Shown here: piece after piece, positions 17,655 through 26,835 of the stretch | Numbering within the stretch: the stretch's first letter is position 1 | How the letters are laid out: the number at the start of each line of letters is the position of its first letter | Source of the DNA: Nibrella saemangeumensis | Lineage (GTDB): Bacteria; Bacteroidota; Bacteroidia; Cytophagales; Spirosomataceae | DNA: 64,000 bases | Direction of reading: 5' to 3' | Assembly (NCBI RefSeq): GCF_039541915.1 | Contig: NZ_BAABHD010000032.1 | Location: forward strand, 1 to 64,000 | Position numbers and translations under genes: made by a program | The notes under the pieces: generated by a model | What the model was told of the DNA's origin: nothing | What the model saw: the letters and a program-made list of their open reading frames with translations, nothing else | The model's database searches: none

Positions 17655-18065
17655 TCATAACGTTTCCAAATTCAACATCAAATAAAGTTTATACATCATA
17701 TATACAATGGCGAGGGCTATAGCAACGACAAATAGCAGAAACCAGTTGTCGTTCCAGGCTCCTTTGACCGTATTGTGATGTGGGTTATCCGGCAAATAAA
17801 ACACATCAACCGTCCCGTTTATCCGGTACTCACCCGGCCGGGTGGTGAGGTTACCCTTGTACTGTCTGCCGTTCGAGGCAATGAAAAAGTAGTACACTAC
17901 CGTCGTGTTTGATTTTCTATTGGTAGTGATATGATAAACACTTGCCCTGGTAGCCCGGCCGGTTGTCAAGATCCGCTTTGCTAAATTCTTTTTATAGATA
18001 AAAATAGCCAGCGGCAGAAAGCCAAGCAGAGCAACACACAGCAGCAGGATGTTGATTCCGTTCAT
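17655..18065 (-). CDS. DUF3592-like membrane protein
   Basis: A protein of 136 aa has one N-terminal membrane helix (INILLLCVALLGFLPLAIFIY), a middle domain of about 75 residues with beta strands (TVVYYFFIASNGRQYKGN) and a NGTVDVFYLPDNPHHN motif, and a C-terminal helix (WFLLFVVAIALAIVYMM). This layout and the V-x-Y-x-P-x-N-P motif match DUF3592. Function is unknown. It lies just upstream of the alpha/beta hydrolase on the same strand. Confidence 0.75.
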   Translation of the reverse strand: MNGINILLLCVALLGFLPLAIFIYKKNLAKRILTTGRATRASVYHITTNRKSNTTVVYYFFIASNGRQYKGNLTTRPGEYRINGTVDVFYLPDNPHHNTVKGAWNDNWFLLFVVAIALAIVYMMYKLYLMLNLETL

Positions 18066-18272
18066 AGACCCAGTTTAACAGACATCGTTGACCTAATGTA
18101 CACGTTTTATTCAGCTATTCAATGGCATACCGGTACGCCGTTGAACGGCTGAAAATCAAACTCCGGTTGATGCTGTGTTGCGTTAGATGATGAAGAAGTA
18201 TACCAGTGAGGGACTGAATGTTGTCTGGTAAAATGGCTATATTTCCGCCCGAAACCCTAATCGCTTATTCCC

Positions 18273-18845
18273 ATGAATCGCAAAATACTGGTCGTCACCG
18301 GCGATGGTGGCGAAAGCTACGAAACCTTATACGCTGTACACCGCTTTCAGGAAGAGGGCGATACGGCCGTAATTGCTGCCCCCAGCAAGCGCCGGCTCAA
18401 CCTGGTCATGCACGATTTTGAGCCCGGCTGGGATACCTACATCGAGCGCCCCGGCTATTGCCTGGCCTCCGACCTGACCATTCAGGATGTGGTGGTAGAT
18501 GAATACGATGCCATTTTGCTGCTCGGCGGTCGCGCGCCCGAGTACCTGCGCAACCATACCGTTCTGCTGGAAGTGGTGCGTGAGTTTGACCGCCAGGGCA
18601 AGTGGGTTTTTGCCATCTGCCACGGTATCCAGATTCTGGTAACGGCCGGCCTGGCCAATAATCGCACGGTTACCGCCTACGAGCATGTCCGCGCCGAGAT
18701 CGAGATGGGCGGGGGGACCTATTCTACCCAGCAGGCTGTCCGCGACGGAAACATGGTAACGGCCCAGACCTGGCAGTCGCATCCGGATTTCTACCGGGAG
18801 GTATTCGCATGTCTGAAAGAGGCCGAGCTGGTAGGGAGGGAGTAG
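18273..18845 (+). CDS. DJ-1/PfpI family protein
   Basis: This is a class I glutamine-amidotransferase-like protein. The nucleophile elbow is FAICHGIQ with Cys116 and the adjacent His117, as in PfpI/YhbO proteins that act as proteases, deglycases or glyoxalases. The first strand KILVVTGDGGESYETLY and the LLLGGRAPEYLR loop (about 82-93) agree. There is no signal peptide, so it is cytoplasmic. The reaction is not decided by the sequence. A strong terminator follows, separating it from the toxin-antitoxin pair. Confidence 0.88.
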   Translation: MNRKILVVTGDGGESYETLYAVHRFQEEGDTAVIAAPSKRRLNLVMHDFEPGWDTYIERPGYCLASDLTIQDVVVDEYDAILLLGGRAPEYLRNHTVLLEVVREFDRQGKWVFAICHGIQILVTAGLANNRTVTAYEHVRAEIEMGGGTYSTQQAVRDGNMVTAQTWQSHPDFYREVFACLKEAELVGRE

Positions 18846-18851
18846 AGGAGG

Positions 18852-18901
18852 AAAGGAATAAAGGGTGGACATGATTACGCTCCTCCTTTATTCCTTTTTT
18901 T
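18852..18901 (+). terminator. Intrinsic terminator of the PfpI gene
   Basis: A perfect 13-bp stem (18852-18864 with 18885-18897) is followed by T to 18901. It starts seven bases after the stop codon. Confidence 0.85.
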
Positions 18902-18951
18902 CTTGACAAGTTGTCAGGAAAGAGGTAGCTTTGGTAATAAAGACAGAAGCG

Positions 18952-19188
18952 ATGAAAACAATGACGGTTGGGGATTTGAAAGCCCGATTTTCGGAAGTTA
19001 TTCAGGAGGTGAAAGCAGGAGAGGAGATTGCCGTTACCTTTGGCAAAAAGAAGGAAATTGTCGCTTATCTGGTTCCGAAATCGACTCGAAAGCCTGCAAA
19101 GCGACAGTTGGGATTATTGAAAGATAAAGGGAACGTCCTATTTACCGACGATTTTAAAATTACAGAGGAGGAATTCCTGGGTCTATGA
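18952..19188 (+). CDS. Antitoxin of the Phd/YefM type
   Basis: A small protein of 78 aa begins MKTMTVGDLKARFSEVIQ, followed by EEIAVTFGKKKEIVAYLVP, the standard Phd/YefM DNA-binding fold that also represses its own operon. The C-terminal tail (FTDDFKITEEEFLGL) is the usual toxin-neutralising segment. Its stop overlaps the toxin start by 4 bases. The base composition is clearly richer in A+T than the genes around, suggesting transfer. The ATG at 18952 is preferred to one 21 bases upstream because it matches family N-termini. Confidence 0.9.
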   Translation: MKTMTVGDLKARFSEVIQEVKAGEEIAVTFGKKKEIVAYLVPKSTRKPAKRQLGLLKDKGNVLFTDDFKITEEEFLGL

Positions 19189-19583
19189 ACTACCTCCTGG
19201 ATACACATACGCTAATTTGGGCAGTTACAGAACCTCAGAAATTATCGACTCCCGTTAGAAATATTCTTGAAGATTCCGGACAGGTTATTCTGGTTAGTGC
19301 CATCAGTTTTTGGGAAATTTCACTCAAACATTCTATCCAGAAACTCCGGTTAGACAAATTAACTCCTGAGGATTTTGAGCAGGCTGCTGTAGCTACAGGA
19401 TTTCAACTGCTGGATTTAGATGGTTCTACCGCAGCTTCGTATCATAAACTTACCGCTACCTACCATCGGGACCCGTTTGACCGTATGCTGATTTGGCAGG
19501 CGCTGCAAGCTGATTTTACGCTAATCAGCAAAGACGAAATAATACAGAAATACACCAGCGAGGGTTTGAAGGTGGTCTGGTAG
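19185..19583 (+). CDS. PIN-domain toxin (VapC-type)
   Basis: The protein is a PIN-domain ribonuclease of 132 aa. Asp6 in LLDTHTLIW, Glu in SFWEISLK (about residue 43) and the acidic HRDPFDRML (about 94-102) form the Mg2+-binding active site. LISKDEIIQKY and the terminal GLKVVW are typical of the VapC subgroup paired with Phd-type antitoxins. Such toxins cleave tRNA or rRNA; the target here is unknown. It is translationally coupled to the antitoxin by an ATGA overlap. Confidence 0.92.
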   Translation: MNYLLDTHTLIWAVTEPQKLSTPVRNILEDSGQVILVSAISFWEISLKHSIQKLRLDKLTPEDFEQAAVATGFQLLDLDGSTAASYHKLTATYHRDPFDRMLIWQALQADFTLISKDEIIQKYTSEGLKVVW

Positions 19584-19696
19584 AAACATATTCCAAAAAC
19601 TACCAAGCACAATGTAGTCAAACACGCTCAGGCGAGTCGGGGGAACTGGCGATTGAGCAGGTGGCGGGGGTGTTGCAGATTCGGGTGGAGGACAAT

Positions 19697-21346
19697 TCAG
19701 CCACTCATCGTATCCATACCGGCGATAAACGGCGGTTGCTCGACACCCGGCTGCGTCACAAAGTGAGAGACTACGGGCCTGTCAGGGCCGGTATGGAAGC
19801 GGTGTACCTGCTGCTCAATGCGGGTGTCTTCGCGGGTAAAGCGGTGGTGCTGCCGCAGGTGTTCACCCCAGGAGGCTACCGTGTAAAACTCCACCTGGCG
19901 GGTAGGATCGGTGATGTCGGAAAAGACGCCCGCCCGCAAGGCACCATCCCGTAAGCGCAGGCGCTTCAGGGGCTCCATGGCTTTTAAAAAATCCGCCAGT
20001 TCCGATGGATTGATCCGGTACTCGATCATGACAACGACCGGGCCCTGCTCCGGGCGGATCGGCTGCGTTACCGGCGGGTCGGGCCAGCCTTCGGCGGGCG
20101 TCATGTCGGGTGTCTGCCCGTAAGGGAGTCGGAAAAATAAAGGGAGCAGGGTGACCAGTACGAGCCAGCCGGCGGCCAGCAGCAGGGCCGTCGATAAGCC
20201 GTACTGGTCGGCTACGTTCCCCCAGACAAGACTGCCCAGCGCCAGACCGCCCTGAAACGCCAGCATGTAAATACTGAGCACCCTGGCCTGCACCCACTTC
20301 GGCAGATTCAACTGAATGGTTACGTTCAGGCTGGTCAGGGTCAGCAGCCAGGCAATACCCGCCAGGAACATAACAGGGTATAACCAGTAGGCAGTGGTAA
20401 CCGTTGCCAGCGCCAGGTTTACGCCGGCAAAGGTGAGGGTAGTGGCAATCATGCGCCATTCGATATGCAGACGCTGGGCTATCCGGCTGAGAACCAACGC
20501 ACCCGTTACGGCCCCGGCCCCAATCGAGGTCAGCATGGAGCTGTATACACCCGCATCCAGCTGCAGTCGGCGGGCCACTACCAGCGACAGGAGTGCCCAC
20601 ATCGCGCTGGTCCCAAAGGTAAAGGTGATGCCCCGGATCAGAATAGCGTGGATAGCGGGAGAAAAACGGACGTAGCGGAGACCGGCGCGTAAGGCGGAGA
20701 AGAAATCCTCGACCGGCACATTCATTTCCATCGGTTTGCGTTTCCAGCGGTATAGCACTGCACAGGTAGCCAGAAACGATACCCCATTCAGCAGAAACAC
20801 GTAGCCGGGCGAGTAGTGCGCGATAATCAGCCCGCCCAGTGCCGGACCAATCGCCCGCGATAAGTTGATACTGACCCCGTTGAGAATCAGCGCGGCCGGT
20901 AGTACCGGGCGGGGTACCAGTTCCGGCGCAATGGACTGCCAGGCCGGCGTATTCAGGGCGGCCCCGATGCCCAGCAGAAACGTGAAGGATAAGATTGTGT
21001 AGGGCGATATGCTACCGGTGAGCGTCAGCACGCCCAGCAGACCGGCTACCCCCGCCATAAAGAGCTGGGTAGTCAACAGTAGCCGCCGGCGGTCCAGCAA
21101 GTCGGCCAGGGCACCGGCCGGAATGCTCAGCATAAAAATAGGCAGACTGGTGGCTGTTTGCATGAGTGCGACCAGGACCTGTGATTGGGACAAGGTTGTC
21201 AGCAGCCATACCCCCGCCATATTCTGCATCCAGGTGCCGATGTTCGACACGAAGGCCGCCAGCCAGATCGCCCGGAAGACTGGCGTCTGAAAGGCTGTCC
21301 AGATGGAAACGGGTTCGGAAGAGGCAGGCGTATTTGTTAGGGCCAT
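19697..21346 (-). CDS. MFS exporter (EntS-like) with C-terminal monooxygenase-like domain
   Basis: Residues 1-420 hold about 12 membrane segments of an EntS/MFS_3-type exporter (FRAIWLAAFVSNIGTWMQ, the A-motif-like GALADLLDRRRLL). The last about 95 residues form a soluble alpha-beta domain beginning VVMIEYRINPSELADF and containing VEFYTVASWGEHLRQHHR, resembling antibiotic-biosynthesis-monooxygenase (ABM) or quinol-monooxygenase dimers. This MFS-ABM fusion recurs in several phyla, and its cargo is unknown. I chose ATG 21346; the frame is open 13 codons further without family character. Confidence 0.88.
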   Translation of the reverse strand: MALTNTPASSEPVSIWTAFQTPVFRAIWLAAFVSNIGTWMQNMAGVWLLTTLSQSQVLVALMQTATSLPIFMLSIPAGALADLLDRRRLLLTTQLFMAGVAGLLGVLTLTGSISPYTILSFTFLLGIGAALNTPAWQSIAPELVPRPVLPAALILNGVSINLSRAIGPALGGLIIAHYSPGYVFLLNGVSFLATCAVLYRWKRKPMEMNVPVEDFFSALRAGLRYVRFSPAIHAILIRGITFTFGTSAMWALLSLVVARRLQLDAGVYSSMLTSIGAGAVTGALVLSRIAQRLHIEWRMIATTLTFAGVNLALATVTTAYWLYPVMFLAGIAWLLTLTSLNVTIQLNLPKWVQARVLSIYMLAFQGGLALGSLVWGNVADQYGLSTALLLAAGWLVLVTLLPLFFRLPYGQTPDMTPAEGWPDPPVTQPIRPEQGPVVVMIEYRINPSELADFLKAMEPLKRLRLRDGALRAGVFSDITDPTRQVEFYTVASWGEHLRQHHRFTREDTRIEQQVHRFHTGPDRPVVSHFVTQPGVEQPPFIAGMDTMSG

Positions 21347-21429
21347 ACAGTAGCAGTGGTGGGTAACCTGCTTGAAAACCCGCAATGGGCCAGATATGTT
21401 AGCGGTTCCTTAGGGAAGGTCATTGGTAT

Positions 21430-21682
21430 CCCGCCGGAGCCGCTCTTGTGGTGTTTTGCCGGTTGCTCGTCCTCGACTGTGTCGAGGGACGGGCGAGGTT
21501 CGCGTTTGTAACGCGAGTGTAAAGGTTAACTATTTTCTTATCGCGTTACAAACCGCACCGGCGGACCGGCGAACCTCGACCGCCACGCGATACAATCGCG
21601 GGCGAACAGTGCGGGCGGGCAACCGGCTGCTAATTCTTATAAAATAAGCAGCCCGCCGGAGCCGCTCTAGTGGCGTTTTACC
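21430..21682. repeat. Large imperfect palindromic element flanked by 31-bp direct repeats
   Basis: The intergenic region holds two direct copies of a 31-base sequence (21430-21460 and 21652-21682, 28 of 31 identical). Between them lies an imperfect palindrome, 21459-21626, ending in CCGGTTGC and GCAACCGG. Its inner arms are 21494-21516 and 21541-21578, where the second arm has a 13-base insert. No protein is encoded. This looks like a REP/MITE-type non-autonomous element. The remaining bases before 21780 must contain the M16 promoter. Confidence 0.7.
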
Positions 21683-21779
21683 CTTTATCAAAATGTGCTT
21701 GTCTGAGCGACAGTCTTTTTGTAATTTGCTAAGCTATTGACAGTTTTCGGGCTGGTCCTATAAACTTACTCATTCTTTC

Positions 21780-24698
21780 ATGAAAAAAAATGTCTTACCA
21801 GTAATCGGGTTACTCTGCCTGCTTACTTCATCAGCGGCTTTTTCGCAGGCCAGACTGGTAGAAAAAGTAACCCGGAAAGGCAATGAGCTTGTCATCCCCT
21901 ACGAGAAGTACGTGCTGCCCAACGGCCTGACGCTGGTGGTTCACGAAGACCGCTCCGATCCCATTGTTCACGTCGATGTGACCTACCATGTGGGCTCGGC
22001 GCGGGAAGAAATCGGCAAGTCGGGTTTTGCGCACTTCTTTGAGCACATGATGTTCCAGGGCTCCGACCACGTAGCCGACGAAGAACACTTCAAGATCGTA
22101 ACCGAGTCGGGCGGTACCCTCAACGGCTCCACCAATCGCGACCGTACCAATTACTACGAAACCCTGCCCAGCAACCAGTTGGAGCGGGCGCTCTGGCTGG
22201 AAGCCGACCGCATGGGTTTTCTGCTGGATGCCGTGACCCAGAAGAAATTCGAGATTCAACGGGCTACCGTGAAAAACGAGCGCGGCCAGAACTATGACAA
22301 CCGTCCATATGGTCTGATAGGTGAGGTGTCGGCTAAAAATCTGTATGCCTATGGGCACCCATACTCCTGGCTGACCATTGGGTATGTAGAAGACCTGAAC
22401 CGGGTCGATGTCAATGACCTGAAGAATTTCTTCCTGCGCTGGTACGGTCCCAACAATGCAGTGGTGACAATCGGGGGCGACGTAGATAGCAAGCAGGTGG
22501 TAAAGCTTGTAGAGAAATATTTCGGCTCTATTCCGAAAGGGCCGGAGGTGACCAAAACGGTAGTGCCAACCCCCGTCGTGGAAAAAGACCGCTATGTCTC
22601 GTACGAAGACAACATCCGGTTCCCGATGGTGCGGATGACGTATCCCACCGTACCTAACTACCATCCCGATGAGGCTCCGCTCGATGTGCTGGCCGAAATT
22701 CTGGGTGGCGGTAAAAACTCGCTGTTCTACAAAAACCTCGTGAAGAGTCAGAAAGCCGTTCAGGCCAATGCGAGTCATCCGGCTTTTGAACTGGCCGGGG
22801 AATTTACCTTTACCGCCTTGGCCTATCCGGGTGTCCGGCCCGATACGCTGGAAGCTATTATGCGCCGGACCATCGCCGAATTTGATGCGCGCGGTGTTAT
22901 GGACGATGATCTGGCAAGAGCCAAAGCCGGACGCGAAGCCGACATTATCCAGGGGCTGTCGAGTGTCTCCGGTAAAGTATCGCAACTGGCTCAGTATCAG
23001 ACCTTCCTGGGTAATCCGAATTACCTGCCGAAAGAGCTCAAGCGCTACCAGGACGTAACCAAAGCGGATGTCATGCGGGTGTATAATCAATACGTCAAGG
23101 GTAAAAAGGGCGTGGTACTGAGTGTGTATCCCAAAGGCAAACCCGAACTGGTAGCGGCTGCTGATAACTATAAGGTGGACTCAACCAACTACAAGGCCCC
23201 TGATTACGGGTATAAGGGGTTGGCGTACAACAAAGCAAAGGACTCGTTTGACCGGGCTAAAAAGCCGGCATCCGGCACCAATCCGGTCGTGAAAGTGCCG
23301 CCGTACTGGACCGACAAAGTGGGTAAAGGCATTAAAGTCATTGGGACAAAGAATGACGAAATACCGACCGTGACCATGCGTTTTGCCATCAAAGGCGGAC
23401 ATTTGCTGTCGGCTAATGACCCATCCAAAGCCGGAGTAGCGCAACTAACGGCCGCCCTGCTGAACGAAGGCACGGAGAAGTATTCGGCAGAAGAGGTTAG
23501 CAACCAGTTGGAGAAACTTGGAAGCAGTATCTCGTTTAATGCCGGTACAGAAGAGATTACGGTATCGGTTCAGTCCCTGACGAAGAATCTTGACGCTACG
23601 CTGGCGCTGCTGGAAGAGAAGCTGTTGCATCCCCGGTTTGCGGAGGAAGATTTCAACCGGTTGAAAAAACAGCAGCTGGAGTTTATCAATAACCAGAGTA
23701 CCCAGCCGGTCGCTATTGCCAACAACGTGTATAACAAGCTGCTGTACGGCGATAAAAATATCCGGGCGGTGCCGGTGATTGGTACGCCTGAAACGGTGCA
23801 GCGCATTACCCTGGACGATGTAAAGGCTTTTTATCGCAACTACCTGTCGCCTTCGGTAACCAATCTGGTCGTTGTGGGGGATGTCGAGCAGTCGGTGGTG
23901 ATGCCGAAGCTGGCTTTCCTGAACAAATGGGCCGCGAAGAACGTAACCATCCCGACGGCAGCTCCGGCTAAGGCGGGCAATAAAACAACCGTTTTCCTGG
24001 TAGATAAAGAGAAAGCGGCTCAATCGGAGATCCGGGTGGGTTATCTGACCAACATGCCGTATGATGCCACGGGTGACTACTACCGCGCCGGTCTGGTCAA
24101 CTACATTCTGGGTGGGGCCTTCAACAGCCGGATTAACCTGAACCTGCGCGAAGATAAAGGCTGGACCTATGGTGCCCGCTCAGGCTTCTCCAGCACACAG
24201 ACACCGGGTCCGTTCACGGCCCAGGCGGGCGTAAAAGCTACGGCTACCGATAGTTCGGTGGTGGAGTTCGTTAAGGAGATTACCAATTACACCAGAACGG
24301 GTATCACCGATGCCGAGCTGGTATTCCTGAAGAGTTCCGTTGGTCAGCGTGATGCGTTGCGCTACGAAACGGCTTTCCAGAAGGCGGCTTTCCTGAGCAA
24401 CATCATTGAGTACAACCTACCGCGTGATTTTGTGGAGAAGCAGACGGCGATCCTGAACAAACTGACGAAAGCAGAAGCCGACGCCCTGGCCAAAAAGCTC
24501 CTGCCCGTCGACAAAATGGTGATTACCGTTGTGGGTGACAAGGCGCTGGTGAAACCCGGCCTGAGCCGCCTGGGCTATGATGTTGTGGAACTGGATAAGA
24601 ACGGCAACCCGCTGACTACGGCCGAGGCCGCGACCGAAAGAACAACCAGCCCGCCGGCGTCGGTTGGGGGCGCTCCGGTTAAAGAAAAGAAGAACTGA
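21780..24698 (+). CDS. M16 family zinc metallopeptidase, two-domain, exported
   Basis: After a signal peptide (LPVIGLLCLLTSSAAFSQ) the protein has the M16 layout of two homologous halves of about 450 aa. The first half carries the zinc site HFFEH (85-89), and the second Glu lies in the KNERGQNYDNRP stretch. The second half has no HxxEH and serves as the inactive chamber wall, with the R/Y motif region NLNLREDKGWTYGARSGF. Such enzymes degrade short peptides in the periplasm. A second M16 gene lies at 38915-41710, but similarity is only at family level. The C-terminus has a low-complexity Ala/Pro/Gly tail. Confidence 0.93.
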   Translation: MKKNVLPVIGLLCLLTSSAAFSQARLVEKVTRKGNELVIPYEKYVLPNGLTLVVHEDRSDPIVHVDVTYHVGSAREEIGKSGFAHFFEHMMFQGSDHVADEEHFKIVTESGGTLNGSTNRDRTNYYETLPSNQLERALWLEADRMGFLLDAVTQKKFEIQRATVKNERGQNYDNRPYGLIGEVSAKNLYAYGHPYSWLTIGYVEDLNRVDVNDLKNFFLRWYGPNNAVVTIGGDVDSKQVVKLVEKYFGSIPKGPEVTKTVVPTPVVEKDRYVSYEDNIRFPMVRMTYPTVPNYHPDEAPLDVLAEILGGGKNSLFYKNLVKSQKAVQANASHPAFELAGEFTFTALAYPGVRPDTLEAIMRRTIAEFDARGVMDDDLARAKAGREADIIQGLSSVSGKVSQLAQYQTFLGNPNYLPKELKRYQDVTKADVMRVYNQYVKGKKGVVLSVYPKGKPELVAAADNYKVDSTNYKAPDYGYKGLAYNKAKDSFDRAKKPASGTNPVVKVPPYWTDKVGKGIKVIGTKNDEIPTVTMRFAIKGGHLLSANDPSKAGVAQLTAALLNEGTEKYSAEEVSNQLEKLGSSISFNAGTEEITVSVQSLTKNLDATLALLEEKLLHPRFAEEDFNRLKKQQLEFINNQSTQPVAIANNVYNKLLYGDKNIRAVPVIGTPETVQRITLDDVKAFYRNYLSPSVTNLVVVGDVEQSVVMPKLAFLNKWAAKNVTIPTAAPAKAGNKTTVFLVDKEKAAQSEIRVGYLTNMPYDATGDYYRAGLVNYILGGAFNSRINLNLREDKGWTYGARSGFSSTQTPGPFTAQAGVKATATDSSVVEFVKEITNYTRTGITDAELVFLKSSVGQRDALRYETAFQKAAFLSNIIEYNLPRDFVEKQTAILNKLTKAEADALAKKLLPVDKMVITVVGDKALVKPGLSRLGYDVVELDKNGNPLTTAEAATERTTSPPASVGGAPVKEKKN

Positions 24699-24708
24699 TC
24701 TGGTTCTC

Positions 24709-24746
24709 CAACAAAAAAGCCGCCTTCGGGTGGCTTTTTTGTTGGA
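24709..24746 (+). terminator. Intrinsic terminator of the M16 gene
   Basis: A 14-bp stem (24709-24722 with 24733-24746) contains A6 and T6 runs, ten bases after the stop. Confidence 0.85.
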
Positions 24747-24850
24747 GGATTTCCTGACTTGCTTAGTAAAACCCGGCTGATTATAACTTTTGCTGATAAG
24801 GTTTTAACTTCAAACCATAAACCTTCAAACCACAAACGTACTAGGAAAGA

Positions 24851-26557
24851 ATGGACCTGCGCTCCCAAGAATGGTTCGGCCGCACCGGTAAAGACGGCTT
24901 TATATATCGGGCCTGGATGAAAAACCAGGGCTTACCCCACCACCTGTTCGAGAAAAAGCCGGTTATCGGCATTTGCAATACCTGGTCGGAACTGACCCCG
25001 TGTAACGCCCACTTCCGCGACCTGGCTGAGGCCGTGAAGCGGGGCGTATGGGAAGCCGGCGGCTTTCCGCTGGAGTTTCCGGTGATGTCGCTGGGCGAGT
25101 GTCAGATCAAGCCCACAGCCATGCTGTTCCGTAACCTCGCCAGTATGGATGTGGAGGAGTCGATCCGGGGTAACTCCATTGATGGGGTAATCCTGATGTG
25201 TGGCTGCGATAAAACGACCCCCTCGCTGGTGATGGGGGCGTGCAGCGTGAATATTCCCACACTGGTCGTGTCGGGTGGGCCGATGCTGGCGGGTCGTTTC
25301 CAGGGCCGGAAAATCGGTACCAGCGACCTGTGGCGGTTTGCCGAGGACTTCAAAACGGGCAAGATGTCGCAGGCGGAGTTTGTGACGGCCGAGGCTTGTA
25401 TGGCCCGCTCCATCGGCCACTGCGCCCCCATGGGAACGGCCTCTACCATGGCAGCCATGGTGGAATCGCTCGGTCTGGCCCTGCCGGATAATGCGACCAT
25501 TCCGGCCGCCGACTCCCGCCGAAAAGTGCTGGCCCATATGGCCGGTATCCGGGCGGTGGAATTAGTGAAAGAAAACGTGCGGCCGTCTGATATTCTGACG
25601 CGGCAGGCGTTTGAGAACGCTATCATGGTAAATGCAGCCCTGGGCGGTTCTACCAACTTTATCATCCACCTGATGGCCATCGCCGGCCGGATTGGCGTAG
25701 AGTTAACGCTGGAAGATTTCGACCGGCTATCGGCGAAGATTCCACTGGTGGCCAATGTGCAGCCGTCGGGTGAACACTTCGTAGAAGATTTGTTTTACGC
25801 AGGTGGTTTGCCAGCGGTGATCCGGGAACTGAAAGACTTCCTGCACAACGATGCCATGACCATCAACGGCCGCCCTATCGGCGACAACTGCGTAGAGGCC
25901 CAGTGCTTTGACCGCAACGTCATTGCTACTGTAGAAGAACCTTTTAAACCGGAGTCAGGAATTGCGGTACTACGGGGTAATCTGTGCAAAAATGGTGCGG
26001 TACTCAAACCCTCGGCGGCCACGCCCGAACTGATGCAGCATACCGGCCGGGCGGTGGTCTTCGAGAACATCGACGACTACAAAGCCCGCATTGATGATCC
26101 GGATCTGGACGTTGACCCGTCGTGCGTGCTGGTGCTGAAAAACGTTGGACCAAAAGGGTATCCGGGTATGCCGGAGGTCGGTAATATGCAGTTGCCAGCC
26201 AAGATTCTGGCGCAGGGCGTACACGATATGGTCCGGATCTCCGACGGCCGCATGAGTGGTACCGGCTACGGCACGGTGGTGCTGCATGTATCACCCGAAG
26301 CGGCCATTGGTGGTAACCTCGCGCTGGTGCAGAATGGCGATATGATTACCCTCGATGTGGAGCAGCGGCTGCTGCACCTGCACGTCTCCGACGAAGAACT
26401 GGCCCAGCGGCTGGTCAAGTGGCAGTTGCCGGAACTGGGCTACGATCGTGGTTACGTCAACATGTTTATCCGCCACGTAACCCAGGCGCATGAGGGAGCC
26501 GACTTTGATTTTCTGCGGGGTGCTTCCGGACCGGTCGTCAAACGGGATTCGCACTAA
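24851..26557 (+). CDS. IlvD/Edd family sugar-acid dehydratase (L-arabinonate dehydratase-like)
   Basis: This enzyme should remove water from an aldonic acid such as L-arabinonate or D-xylonate to give a 2-keto-3-deoxy acid. It begins RSQEWFG and has ICNTWSELTPCNAH, which set the pentonate-dehydratase group apart from true IlvD. Three cysteines expected to hold the [2Fe-2S] cluster are Cys51, Cys119 (CGCDKTTP) and Cys191 (GHCAPMGTA); Asp120 and Lys121 would bind Mg2+, Lys121 being the carbamylated one in the family. DGRMSGTGYG holds the serine base region. Length 568 aa fits. No aldolase or sugar transporter is adjacent, so the substrate is inferred from family only. Confidence 0.88.
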   Translation: MDLRSQEWFGRTGKDGFIYRAWMKNQGLPHHLFEKKPVIGICNTWSELTPCNAHFRDLAEAVKRGVWEAGGFPLEFPVMSLGECQIKPTAMLFRNLASMDVEESIRGNSIDGVILMCGCDKTTPSLVMGACSVNIPTLVVSGGPMLAGRFQGRKIGTSDLWRFAEDFKTGKMSQAEFVTAEACMARSIGHCAPMGTASTMAAMVESLGLALPDNATIPAADSRRKVLAHMAGIRAVELVKENVRPSDILTRQAFENAIMVNAALGGSTNFIIHLMAIAGRIGVELTLEDFDRLSAKIPLVANVQPSGEHFVEDLFYAGGLPAVIRELKDFLHNDAMTINGRPIGDNCVEAQCFDRNVIATVEEPFKPESGIAVLRGNLCKNGAVLKPSAATPELMQHTGRAVVFENIDDYKARIDDPDLDVDPSCVLVLKNVGPKGYPGMPEVGNMQLPAKILAQGVHDMVRISDGRMSGTGYGTVVLHVSPEAAIGGNLALVQNGDMITLDVEQRLLHLHVSDEELAQRLVKWQLPELGYDRGYVNMFIRHVTQAHEGADFDFLRGASGPVVKRDSH

Positions 26558-26558
26558 A

Positions 26559-26589
26559 CAAAAAATCCCCGCCAGTGATGGCGGGGATT
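26559..26589 (-). terminator. Terminator of the cold-shock gene
   Basis: A perfect 10-bp stem (26564-26573 with 26580-26589) is followed, on the minus strand, by six T. It lies 30 bases beyond the cold-shock stop and begins right after the dehydratase stop, so it can also act on that strand. Confidence 0.85.
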
Positions 26590-26619
26590 CTCGTCTTGCA
26601 GTATTCTTATATCTCTCGA

Positions 26620-26811
26620 TTAAATAAGCTCTACATTGATGGCGTTCAGACCTTTGCGGCCTTCTTCAACCTCAAACTTAACTTTGTCGTTCTGACGAAC
26701 CTCGTCAATTAAACCAGAGACGTGAACGAAAATGTCTTTGTCTGAATCTGATGGTGTGATGAATCCAAAGCCTTTAAGGTCATTGAAAAACTTAACTGTT
26801 CCTGTTTGCAT
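26620..26811 (-). CDS. Cold-shock domain protein (CspA family)
   Basis: A 63-aa single cold-shock domain, an RNA/ssDNA chaperone of the cytoplasm. RNP1 is KGFGFITP and RNP2 is DIFVHVS, both intact; the protein starts TGTVKFFND as usual. It is monocistronic with a strong terminator. A promoter-like site and a 9-bp inverted repeat lie upstream; families of this type are often regulated at the level of the 5' leader. Confidence 0.95.
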   Translation of the reverse strand: MQTGTVKFFNDLKGFGFITPSDSDKDIFVHVSGLIDEVRQNDKVKFEVEEGRKGLNAINVELI

Positions 26812-26835
26812 TACTTGTATTTTCTAGAATTTCTA

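Noticed and set aside
19661..19954. Plus-strand frame of 97 codons at the end of the MFS gene
   Set aside because: It is largely the complement of the MFS/ABM coding sequence and has no independent family pattern.
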